Origin: Paenibacillus sp.
GTDB lineage: Bacteria > Bacillota > Bacilli > Paenibacillales > Paenibacillaceae
Direction: 5' to 3'
NCBI GenBank assembly: GCA_029256665.1
Contig: JAQSXN010000031.1
Location: forward strand, 1 to 13,271
Length of the DNA stretch: 13,271 nt
Below, piece after piece: positions 6,566 to 13,271 of this stretch. Made by a program: the position numbers and the translations under genes. Under the pieces are notes generated by a model. It saw nothing but the letters and a program-made list of their open reading frames with translations. It ran no database searches and had not been told where the DNA came from. Positions within the stretch are counted from its first letter, which is position 1. Each line of letters begins with the position of its first letter.

Positions 6566-6590
6566 AAAGGTCATAGAAAGGACGGTCAAC

Positions 6591-7502
6591 ATGGCGCTTA
6601 ATTTCCATCAATTGCATATTTTCCATACGGTTGCGGAGCGGGGAAGTTTCTCGGCGGCGGCTCAATCGCTCCATATGACCCAGCCTGCGGTAACGATGCA
6701 GGTTCAGTCGCTAGAAGAATATTTCGGGACGAAGCTGCTTCTCCGTTCCACCAAACGAATCGAGCTTACGGATGCGGGCAAGGCTCTGATGCCATTCGCC
6801 AAACGAAGCATCGATCTGATCCGCGACACCGATCAAGCGATGTCGACGTTTACGAAACAGCTCAAGGGCAAGCTCCAGCTTGGTTCGAGCCTGACGATCG
6901 GCGAATATATGCTTCCGAGGCTGCTTGGTCCGTTCGGACAGGAGTATCCGCATATTTCCATCAGCATGAAAGTAATGAACACCGCGCAGATCATGGAAGA
7001 CATATTAAATCATCAGCTTAACTTCGGTTTGATCGAAGCGCCGGTCAACCATCCCGACATGCACATGGAAGCGGTCATGAACGACGAGCTTGTGCTTGTC
7101 GTGCACAAAGACCATCCGCTCGCGGCCGCCAAAGAGACGACGATTGCCGAGGCGCTGCGGCATCCGTTCGTTCTGCGGGAACAAGGATCGGGGACGAGAC
7201 TGGTGATGGAAGACGAGATGCGGAACAAAGGGTTCGACCCCGCCTCGATGAAAATCGTGATGGAGCTTGGAAGCACCGGAGCCGTCAAGTCCGCCGTGGA
7301 AGCGGGTCTCGGCATCTCCATTCTGTCCGCCACGTCGGTTAAGCACGAAATCGCGCTTGGATTGATCCAAACGGTCAAGCTGACCGACGCCAAGTTCCAC
7401 CGGCAGTTCTACTCCATCTACTTGAAATCGACGCTGTTGCCGATTTCGGCGGTTACGTTCCTCACGTTTTTGAGGGAGAGGGATATCAAGCAATGGCTAT
7501 AA
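6591..7502 (+). CDS. LysR-family transcriptional regulator (CysL/CbbR-like)
   Basis: A 303-residue LysR-type DNA-binding regulator. The N-terminal winged helix-turn-helix is typical: FHTVAERGSFSAAAQSLHMT (11-30) then QPAVTMQVQSLEEYFGTKLL (31-50), followed by the linker helix to about 88. Residues about 94-295 are the periplasmic-binding-protein-like effector domain. REQGSGTR (196-203) and GSTGAVKSAVEAGLGISILS (227-246) are traits of the CysL/CbbR branch, whose characterised members control sulfur assimilation (B. subtilis CysL on cysJI) or carbon fixation. No such target is in the window, so the regulon is unknown. ATG 6591 is supported by AAAGGA (6577-6582), 8 bases upstream, and by alignment with the usual LysR N-terminus. 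The PHP gene follows almost directly and is probably co-transcribed. Confidence 0.9.
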   Translation: MALNFHQLHIFHTVAERGSFSAAAQSLHMTQPAVTMQVQSLEEYFGTKLLLRSTKRIELTDAGKALMPFAKRSIDLIRDTDQAMSTFTKQLKGKLQLGSSLTIGEYMLPRLLGPFGQEYPHISISMKVMNTAQIMEDILNHQLNFGLIEAPVNHPDMHMEAVMNDELVLVVHKDHPLAAAKETTIAEALRHPFVLREQGSGTRLVMEDEMRNKGFDPASMKIVMELGSTGAVKSAVEAGLGISILSATSVKHEIALGLIQTVKLTDAKFHRQFYSIYLKSTLLPISAVTFLTFLRERDIKQWL

Positions 7503-7509
7503 CGGCAAT

Positions 7510-7515
7510 GGAGGG
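7510..7515 (+). promoter_or_regulatory. Ribosome binding site deciding the PHP gene start
   Basis: GGAGGG lies 7 bases before ATG 7523. The upstream in-frame ATGs at 7493, 7508 and 7517 lack a suitably spaced site and would put codons over this sequence. Confidence 0.65.
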
Positions 7516-7522
7516 AATGAGA

Positions 7523-8398
7523 ATGGTAGAACGGGGACGCGGCGACCTGCATGCCCACACGACGGCTTCGGACGGCATCCATACGCCGGCCGAAGTCGTG
7601 CGGAAGGCGCATGAAGCCGGTTTGGCGACCGTGGCTATAACGGATCATGATACGGTTGCGGGAGTTAACGAAGCGCTGATTCAAGGCGAGCAGCTGGGCA
7701 TCCGGGTTCTAGCCGGAATCGAGGTCAGCACGCACGCGGACGGCGGGGAGATTCACGTACTGGGCTATTTGACCGATAACGGCAACGTGCAATGGCTTAA
7801 CCGTTTGGAGAGTCTTCGCGGCGTAAGAGGCGATCGGAACGGGATGATCGTAGATAAACTGAGAGCGCTGGGCGTGTCCATTGCTTGGTCGGACGTGGAG
7901 GCGGTCGCGATGGAGAGACAGCAGGCCGGAGGCGCGAAAGGGAAAAGCATCGGGCGCCCGCATATCGCGGAGGCATTGATTCGCAAAGGCGTCGTGTCGA
8001 CGATGGGCGAAGCCTTTGACCGCTTTCTCGCGGCGGGAGCCGCGGCCTATGTCGAGATGCCAAAAATTCATCCTGCCGAAGCCGTGCGATGGATTCATGA
8101 TGCGGGCGGCGTTGCCGTTATAGCCCATCCCGGCTTGTACGGGAAGGACGGGCTCATTGAGGAGCTGATAGCCGGCGGCGCCGATGGCATCGAGGTATAC
8201 CATCCCGATCACGGACAAGCCGAAGAGGAACGATATTACGCAATCGCCCGCCGATACGGAATCGTAGCGACGGGCGGCTCGGACTTTCACGGGGAGAGGC
8301 TCGGCGTGAGCTACCATGGCGCGCTTGGCAGCCGATATGCGCCGATTGGGGCCGTCTCCGCGATCATGGAGTTGGCGAAGGAGCGGAGGGAAGCGTAA
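7523..8398 (+). CDS. PHP-domain metal-dependent phosphoesterase (YciV/TrpH/RNase AM type)
   Basis: A 291-residue cytosolic phosphoesterase of the PHP superfamily. Metal-binding motifs are complete: DLHAHT (8-13), D17, TDHDT (40-44), E67 in GIEV, H78, GRPH (144-147), AHPG (201-204), EVYHPDH (224-230) and SDFHG (253-257). Length and motif order match stand-alone PHP proteins such as E. coli YciV/TrpH, reported to hydrolyse nucleoside 3',5'-bisphosphates and trim 5' ends of short RNAs (RNase AM). That activity is inferred here from family likeness. ATG 7523 was chosen over the 30-base longer form starting at 7493 because GGAGGG sits 7 bases upstream and because the catalytic motif then starts at residue 8, as usual. 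It is co-oriented with the LysR gene 20 bases upstream and convergent with rqcH. The sulfur-related regulator beside a possible pAp-type phosphatase is suggestive but unproven. Confidence 0.88.
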   Translation: MVERGRGDLHAHTTASDGIHTPAEVVRKAHEAGLATVAITDHDTVAGVNEALIQGEQLGIRVLAGIEVSTHADGGEIHVLGYLTDNGNVQWLNRLESLRGVRGDRNGMIVDKLRALGVSIAWSDVEAVAMERQQAGGAKGKSIGRPHIAEALIRKGVVSTMGEAFDRFLAAGAAAYVEMPKIHPAEAVRWIHDAGGVAVIAHPGLYGKDGLIEELIAGGADGIEVYHPDHGQAEEERYYAIARRYGIVATGGSDFHGERLGVSYHGALGSRYAPIGAVSAIMELAKERREA

Positions 8399-8405
8399 CC
8401 TGCTT

Positions 8406-10160
8406 CTACGTCTTTACTTCCGAAGGCAGCGACTTAAGTCGGGCCGCGTCCGGCGTAATAAATAAGGTCTTCTGGTTGTCGTAGATGACGAAACCGGGCT
8501 TTGCGCCGTTCGGCTTTCGGACATGCCTGACAAGCGTATAGTCGACCGGCACCATGCTGGATTCCTTTGCCTGGCTGTAATGCGCGGCGAGCATGGCTGC
8601 CTCCTCGAGCGTGGCGTCTCCGAATTCCCCGCCGCGAATGACGACATGCGAGCCCGGGATATCCTTCGTATGCAGCCAAGTATCGGACGAAGACGCAAGC
8701 CGGTTCGTCAAATATTCGTTTTGCGTATTGTTTTTGCCGACGTAAACCTGAACGCCCTCTGAGGAAGTGTAGCAGAGCAGGGCGGGGCGCGTCGGCTTTT
8801 TGCGTTTCGGACCTCTGCGGTGACGATCCCTCATATAACCTTCCTGCACCAGCTCATCTCTGATTTCCTGGATATCCGCGAGCGATGCGTTCTCCAGTTG
8901 TTGCAGCAAGGACTCGAAATAACGGATTTCCTCAGCCGCAAGGCTCATTTGCTCGCCTACGACCGATAAGCTGTTCCGGTGTTTCGTGTACCGGCGGAAA
9001 TAACGCTGCGCGTTCTCGGACGGATTTAATTGGGGATCCAGGTCGATCGTTACTTCCGCCGCGTTCTCGTCGTAAAAGTTGACGAGCGTCACGGAGCTGT
9101 CTCCGCGGCTGATCTGATGCATGTATGCCGTAAGCAGCTCGCCGAGAACCCTATATTTCTCTGCTTCTTTGGCAACTGCCAGCGTCTCTTCCAGCTTTTT
9201 GATTTTGGTTGCGTTTTTGGCTTTTTCGTTCTGCACAAACCGGATGAGGTCCGCGGCGCGCTGCTTCACGGTATCGCGTTCCGCCTTGTCGCCGTAAAAC
9301 GCTTCGAGGCAATCGCTGATATTGTCGTAGGCTGTTCTCTCGCCATGAATGTGAATCAGCTCCGTGATGGAGAAACTTGATTTGCCCGTCTCGGCGTCAA
9401 CGACGATGGCGGGCTCGTACCGATGCTCGCGCATGCCGTCCATCATGTCACGGAAGCTGTTCCACAACCTGTTGCCGTCGCCGTCTTCCGCGGTTGCGGC
9501 GCGGAACACGATTTCTTTGGCCAGCAAAGGGCTTAACCCGCTGAATGCGGCGACCAGCGTTTTGGCATCGTTCGCGACGACGCCGTCTTCGCCGGCTGCC
9601 GAGGCCATGAGCGCTCGGAATTCGTCTTCGTTCCGTACGCCAAGCGGGTCCGCTTTGTTCTGATCCGGAGGAGCCGCATACGCGCTGCCCGGCATGACGA
9701 TCCGAAACGCGCTGATCGCAGGCGTGACATGATGTATGCCGTCGTGGATCAGACCGGTGGCCGGATCCATCAAGATGATGTTGCTGTGCCGTCCCATAAT
9801 TTCGATTATAATCCGTTTGCTCGAAAGATCGCCAAGCTCGTCGCGATGTCTGACGTCGATGTGAATGATTCGTTCGTTGCCGACCTGCTTGACCGCCTCG
9901 ACGACGCCGCTTTCGCAATGTTTGCGGAGCAGCATGCAGAACATCGGAGCTTCCAGCGGGTTGACGTAGCTTCCGGTCGTGAAGTGGACCCGTGGATAGG
10001 TGGGGTTGGCGGAGATCAGCAGCTTGCCGGATAATCCGCCTCCCCGGACGGAAAGCACGAGGTCGTGTTCCGTCGGCTGGTGTATTTTATGAATGCGCGC
10101 GCCTACGCAGCGCTGCAGATCGTGGACGAGCGCCCGCGTTACGATGCCGTCTAATGCCAT
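8406..10160 (-). CDS. rqcH: RqcH (Rqc2/NEMF/NFACT family) ribosome quality control factor
   Basis: RqcH binds 50S subunits carrying stalled peptidyl-tRNA and recruits tRNA-Ala to add C-terminal alanine tails that mark the chain for proteolysis; older names are YloA and fibronectin-binding protein FbpA. The 584 residues show the NFACT-N domain (about 4-135, including PMFCMLLRKH at 72-81 and EIMGRHSNIIL at 120-130), a middle helix-hairpin-helix region, a coiled-coil region about 295-445, a basic stretch RHRRGPKRKK (446-455) and the NFACT-R domain (458-570, with DTWLHTKDIPGSHVVI at 493-508). The position matching the D97-R98 pair of B. subtilis RqcH reads E96-R97. The start is the ATG at 10158-10160, where homologues begin; an extension of 44 residues would run into the inverted-repeat element and is rejected. 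AAGAAAGG (10173-10180) is the likely ribosome binding site. The Ca2+-ATPase gene lies divergently upstream, as yloA and yloB are adjacent in B. subtilis. Confidence 0.95.
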   Translation of the reverse strand: MALDGIVTRALVHDLQRCVGARIHKIHQPTEHDLVLSVRGGGLSGKLLISANPTYPRVHFTTGSYVNPLEAPMFCMLLRKHCESGVVEAVKQVGNERIIHIDVRHRDELGDLSSKRIIIEIMGRHSNIILMDPATGLIHDGIHHVTPAISAFRIVMPGSAYAAPPDQNKADPLGVRNEDEFRALMASAAGEDGVVANDAKTLVAAFSGLSPLLAKEIVFRAATAEDGDGNRLWNSFRDMMDGMREHRYEPAIVVDAETGKSSFSITELIHIHGERTAYDNISDCLEAFYGDKAERDTVKQRAADLIRFVQNEKAKNATKIKKLEETLAVAKEAEKYRVLGELLTAYMHQISRGDSSVTLVNFYDENAAEVTIDLDPQLNPSENAQRYFRRYTKHRNSLSVVGEQMSLAAEEIRYFESLLQQLENASLADIQEIRDELVQEGYMRDRHRRGPKRKKPTRPALLCYTSSEGVQVYVGKNNTQNEYLTNRLASSSDTWLHTKDIPGSHVVIRGGEFGDATLEEAAMLAAHYSQAKESSMVPVDYTLVRHVRKPNGAKPGFVIYDNQKTLFITPDAARLKSLPSEVKT

Positions 10161-10239
10161 TGTCGTTATGTACCTTTCTTCTTGCAGGATGACTCTATCA
10201 TGCCATATTCGGGACAAAAAATTAAGTGCGATGGGATAT

Positions 10240-10268
10240 TTTATAGGCTGTCCGAATACATTTGTCCT
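10240..10268 (-). promoter_or_regulatory. Candidate rqcH promoter
   Basis: On the minus strand AGGACA (10268-10263), 17-base spacer, TATAAA followed by AT (10245-10240). It is about 75 bases upstream of the rqcH ATG, and its -35 box is only 8 bases from the edge of the inverted-repeat element. Confidence 0.45.
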
Positions 10269-10276
10269 ATAGAGGT

Positions 10277-10446
10277 TGTTCAAAAAGTCCAATTTTGATT
10301 ACGAGGTAACTCGAGAAGTCACTTCGACATCGAATCTTGCATTCAGCCGGGACTTCCGGTGCTCACGTAGCTGCCACTACGCTCTGCTCCTCAGTCCCTA
10401 ATCTTCATCCAACCTTCTCGGTACTGAAAACTGAACTTTTTGAACA
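10277..10446. mobile_element. Non-coding inverted-repeat element (MITE-like), about 170 bases
   Basis: The ends are perfect 12-base inverted repeats, TGTTCAAAAAGT (10277-10288) and ACTTTTTGAACA (10435-10446), extending inward to about 24 bases with 20 matches. The interior has no coding potential that looks real, and holds small palindromes such as GAAGTCACTTC (10315-10325) and CGTAG/CTACG (10366-10370, 10377-10381). The composition differs from the flanking genes. From memory, similar sequences ending in TTCAAAAAGT / ACTTTTTGAA recur in Paenibacillus and relatives; I could not check this. No clear target-site duplication was identified. A small remnant of a larger transposon or a structured RNA gene are alternatives. 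Confidence 0.6.
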
Positions 10447-10578
10447 TGTATTTTTAGAAGAGCTTGTTCATATAGCCCGTTGTCGAATGCGAGAGCTGCC
10501 TCGACGCGAGTTCATGTCAGAATGGCAATCCGAAAAGATGCGTACGCAGGCTTTGAACTTTTGGGAGGGAATCGTGCA

Positions 10579-13271
10579 ATGGAACAGATGAAATGGCATC
10601 AATACGGCGCTAGCGAATTGGCCGAGAAGCTGAACAGCTCGCTGCAAGAGGGGCTTAAGCCTTCCGATGCGGCCGAGCGGTTGGAGGAGCATGGCGCGAA
10701 CGAACTGACCGAAGGGAAGCGGGTTCCGCCGATTTTGTTGTTTTTGAATCAATTCAAGGATTTTATGGTGCTGATCCTGATGGGAGCCACGCTCATATCC
10801 GGGCTGCTTGGCGAATATCTGGACGCCATTACGATTATTGCCATTATCGTCATTAACGCGGTGCTCGGCTTCGTGCAGGAATTCCGAGCCGAACGTTCGC
10901 TGCGCGCGCTCAAGGAGCTGTCCGCGCCTTCGGCGAAGGTTATGCGCGGCGGCGAAATCGTGACCGTAGCCGCGAGAGAGCTGGTGGCGGGCGACGTCGT
11001 CTATCTGGAGAGCGGCGACCGGATTCCCGCCGATCTGCGGCTGTTCGAAACGAACAGCTGTTATGCGGAAGAATCCGCGCTGACGGGGGAGTCGGTGCCC
11101 GTAGGCAAATATGCCGCGCCGATCAGCGACGACGACTTGCCGCTTGGCGACCAGCGCAATATCGGCTTTATGGGAACGATGCTGACAAGAGGGACGGCCA
11201 AGGGCGTCGTCATCCGGACGGGCATGGGGACGGAGATGGGCAAGATCGCGGGTCTCATCCAGTCGACGGAATCGATGGAGACGCCGCTGCAGCATCGGCT
11301 GGAGCAGCTCGGCAAGCTGCTCATCGTCGTAGCGATCGGATTGACCATCATGGTCGTCGCGGCGGGCATTCTTCACGGACAGCCGCCTTACGCCATGTTC
11401 CTTGCCGGAGTCAGTCTGGCGGTGGCCGCCATTCCGGAAGGTCTGCCGGCTATCGTCACGATCGCGCTGGCGCTCGGCGTGCAGCGGATGATCAAGCGCA
11501 AGGCGATCGTACGCAAGCTGCCGTCCGTCGAGACGTTGGGCTGCGCATCGGTTATTTGCTCCGACAAGACGGGCACGCTCACTCAAAACAAAATGACCGT
11601 CACCCACGTGTGGCTCAGCGACCGGCGGCTGGAGGTCAGCGGAGAAGGCTACGAGCCGACGGGCGCGATCTACGAAAACGGGAAAGCGCTCGATCCGAAA
11701 CACGATCTACATCTGAAGCGGCTTCTGCAGGTAGGGGCGCTATGCAACAACGCCCAAGTGGAACGCGTCGAGGAGCCGCAAGGCAAGCGGCGCAAGGGGA
11801 CGGGGGAGCCCGCGGCCGAATGGCGGTTGAAAGGCGATCCTACCGAAGGGGCGCTGGCGGTTCTTGCAGCAAAGCTGGGCTCATCGGCCAAGTCGCTCGA
11901 AACGTTGTACAAACGCGAAAAGGAATTCCCGTTCGACTCCGAGCGCAAACGGATGTCCGTCATCGTGGCCCATCAGGGAGGCCGGCTGATCTGCACGAAA
12001 GGCGCCCCGGACCTGCTTATGGATATTTGCTCCTACGTGCTCTGGGATGGAAAGGTCGTGCCGTTCACCTCGACGCTCAAGCGGAAATGCGCCGAAGCCG
12101 GCGAAGCGATGGCGGGATCCGCGCTCCGGGTGCTGGGCTTAGCATATAAGGACGTGCGCCCGACGGATCAATGCGATTCCGAGAACGACGTAGAAAACGG
12201 GCTGGTGTTTATCGGTCTCGCGGGCATGATCGACCCGCCCCGACGCGAGGTCAAAGAGGCGATCGCGACTTGCCGCAGGGCAGGCATCAAGACGGTCATG
12301 ATTACGGGCGATCATCAATTGACGGCGGAAGCGATCGCGGACCAGCTCGGCATCATGTCGCGCGGCTCGATATCGGTGTCGGGCAAGCAGCTTGAGGATA
12401 TGAGCGACGAAGAGCTGGACAAACGGGTGGACTCCATCAGCGTATTCGCCCGGGTTTCCCCGGAGCATAAGCTGAGAATCGTCAAAGCGCTCCAGCGCAG
12501 AGGACACACCGTCGCCATGACGGGGGACGGAGTGAACGACGCGCCGGCGATCAAAGCCGCCGACATCGGCATCGCCATGGGCATAACGGGAACGGACGTA
12601 TCCAAGGAAGCGTCGGCGCTCGTGCTGAGCGACGATAATTTCTCCACGATCGTCGCCGCCATCGAGGAAGGACGCGGCATCTACGAGAACATCCGCAAGT
12701 TCATCCGGTATCTGCTCGCTTCTAATGTAGGCGAAATTCTCGTCATGTTCCTCGCCATGATGGCCGGATTGCCGCTACCGCTCGTGCCGATCCAAATTTT
12801 ATGGGTCAATCTCGTTACGGACGGTTTGCCGGCGATGGCGCTTGGCGTCGACCAGGCCGAGAAGGATCTGATGCAGCAGAAGCCGCGTCCGGCCAAAGAA
12901 AATATTTTCGCGCGCAGGCTGGGGTGGAAAATCATTAGCCGCGGCATCCTGATCGGCATCTGCACGCTCGGCGCGTTCTGGATTACGCTGGTGGCGGAAG
13001 GAAACGACGCGCAAGGGCTCATGAAGGCGCAAACGGTCGCGTTCGCAACGCTCGTCATGGCGCAATTGATCCATGTGTTCGACTGCAGAAGCTCCCGGTC
13101 CATCTTCCATCGCAACCCGTTCCAGAACAAATATTTGGTGCTCGCCGTCCTGTCGTCGCTGCTGCTCATGGTGGGCGTATTGTATATCGAAGCGTTGCAG
13201 CCGATCTTCAAAACAGTTCCGATCGGCGTACGCGAGTGGTGCCTCGTCTTCGTGGCCGCCGGCATCCCGAC
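10579..13271 (+). CDS. yloB: P-type Ca2+-transporting ATPase (SERCA-like, YloB type), 3' end outside the window
   Basis: A membrane pump moving Ca2+ by ATP hydrolysis through an aspartyl-phosphate. The frame is open to the window edge, giving 897 residues; the family is about 890-930 long, so little is missing. Visible in order: N-terminal cation-ATPase domain (about 5-70); TGES of the actuator domain (169-172); PEGLP in M4 (286-290); the phosphorylation site DKTGT with D329; KGAPD in the nucleotide domain (474-478); a TGD motif about 575; TGDGVNDAP (648-656). Calcium ligands of SERCA are largely kept: E287 (E309), N716 and E719 in M5 (N768, E771), N744, T747 and D748 in M6 (N796, T799, D800), while SERCA E908 is Q829. 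ATG 10579 has GGAGG 10 bases upstream. It is divergent from rqcH. In B. subtilis YloB is sporulation-associated, from memory. Confidence 0.93.
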   Translation, partial: MEQMKWHQYGASELAEKLNSSLQEGLKPSDAAERLEEHGANELTEGKRVPPILLFLNQFKDFMVLILMGATLISGLLGEYLDAITIIAIIVINAVLGFVQEFRAERSLRALKELSAPSAKVMRGGEIVTVAARELVAGDVVYLESGDRIPADLRLFETNSCYAEESALTGESVPVGKYAAPISDDDLPLGDQRNIGFMGTMLTRGTAKGVVIRTGMGTEMGKIAGLIQSTESMETPLQHRLEQLGKLLIVVAIGLTIMVVAAGILHGQPPYAMFLAGVSLAVAAIPEGLPAIVTIALALGVQRMIKRKAIVRKLPSVETLGCASVICSDKTGTLTQNKMTVTHVWLSDRRLEVSGEGYEPTGAIYENGKALDPKHDLHLKRLLQVGALCNNAQVERVEEPQGKRRKGTGEPAAEWRLKGDPTEGALAVLAAKLGSSAKSLETLYKREKEFPFDSERKRMSVIVAHQGGRLICTKGAPDLLMDICSYVLWDGKVVPFTSTLKRKCAEAGEAMAGSALRVLGLAYKDVRPTDQCDSENDVENGLVFIGLAGMIDPPRREVKEAIATCRRAGIKTVMITGDHQLTAEAIADQLGIMSRGSISVSGKQLEDMSDEELDKRVDSISVFARVSPEHKLRIVKALQRRGHTVAMTGDGVNDAPAIKAADIGIAMGITGTDVSKEASALVLSDDNFSTIVAAIEEGRGIYENIRKFIRYLLASNVGEILVMFLAMMAGLPLPLVPIQILWVNLVTDGLPAMALGVDQAEKDLMQQKPRPAKENIFARRLGWKIISRGILIGICTLGAFWITLVAEGNDAQGLMKAQTVAFATLVMAQLIHVFDCRSSRSIFHRNPFQNKYLVLAVLSSLLLMVGVLYIEALQPIFKTVPIGVREWCLVFVAAGIP

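Larger units (their letters stand above)
10161..10578. other. 418-base intergenic region between rqcH and the Ca2+-ATPase gene
   Basis: It contains, left to right, the rqcH ribosome binding site and promoter candidate, the inverted-repeat element (10277-10446), and a 132-base remainder before the ATPase start. In that remainder I see an imperfect dyad around 10481-10503 (GTCGA / TCGAC with CGAG / CTCG inside) and TATAGC at 10471-10476 without a good -35. No convincing SigA promoter for the ATPase gene was found, so it may depend on another sigma factor. Confidence 0.6.

Noticed and set aside
8390..8406. GAAGC/GCTTC hairpin between the PHP gene and rqcH as bidirectional terminator
   Set aside because: Only 5 base pairs and no U-run on either strand.
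10161..10292. 44-residue N-terminal extension of RqcH starting at 10292
   Set aside because: Its first codons lie in the inverted-repeat element, and RqcH homologues begin at the MALDG methionine; a ribosome-binding-like AAGAAAGG precedes that ATG.
10337..10591. 84-residue open frame across the inverted-repeat element
   Set aside because: No ribosome binding site, spans the repeat end and runs into the ATPase gene in another frame.
10468..11703. 411-residue open frame on the minus strand
   Set aside because: Antisense shadow of the Ca2+-ATPase; the protein is His/Arg-rich and the plus frame has all P-type ATPase motifs.
12681..13265. 194-residue minus-strand open frame
   Set aside because: Also a shadow of the ATPase gene; Ser/Ile/Met-rich with no motif.

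Overview
The window reads as chromosome of a moderately GC-rich Gram-positive bacterium of the Paenibacillaceae type (Paenibacillus, Cohnella or a close relative). The basis is strong GGAGG ribosome binding sites, TTGACA/TATAAT-type promoters, intrinsic terminators with U-runs, and Firmicutes-specific genes: ylbF-ylbG, and rqcH beside a YloB-type calcium ATPase. The genus is inferred from protein content and style, not measured. No rRNA, tRNA, CRISPR array, phage gene or transposase gene is visible.

Layout. 35-916 (-): a secreted lipoprotein nuclease (SNase domain plus lamin-tail-like domain), translated from TTG, with a long hairpin across its stop codon. 917-1084: divergent promoter region. 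1085-4848 (+): two translationally coupled genes, an XPB-type DNA helicase and a 683-residue partner whose C-terminal half carries the same accessory domain as the helicase N-terminus. 4855-5788 (+): ylbF (ricF, with a Cys-rich tail) and ylbG, closed by a strong terminator. 5828-6513 (+): an unrecognised 145-residue protein behind several promoter-like elements, with its own terminator. 6537-8398 (+): a LysR regulator of the CysL/CbbR type followed by a PHP-domain phosphoesterase. 8406-10160 (-): rqcH, convergent with the PHP gene with only 7 bases between stop codons. 10277-10446: a roughly 170-base non-coding element with 12-base perfect terminal inverted repeats, probably a MITE or similar dispersed repeat. 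10579-end (+): a P-type Ca2+-ATPase, cut by the window edge.

How the genes work together. The helicase and its partner look like one functional unit in DNA repair or remodelling. YlbF belongs to the RicA-RicF-RicT complex that steers RNase Y, and YlbG is its usual neighbour of unknown function. RqcH tags stalled nascent chains on 50S subunits. The ATPase exports or sequesters calcium. Most of the window is housekeeping or widely conserved. The points most worth a second look are the domain-sharing helicase/partner pair, the inverted-repeat element wedged between rqcH and the ATPase gene, the stop-codon hairpin of the nuclease gene, and the uncharacterised 145-residue protein. No clear new defence or mobile system was found.
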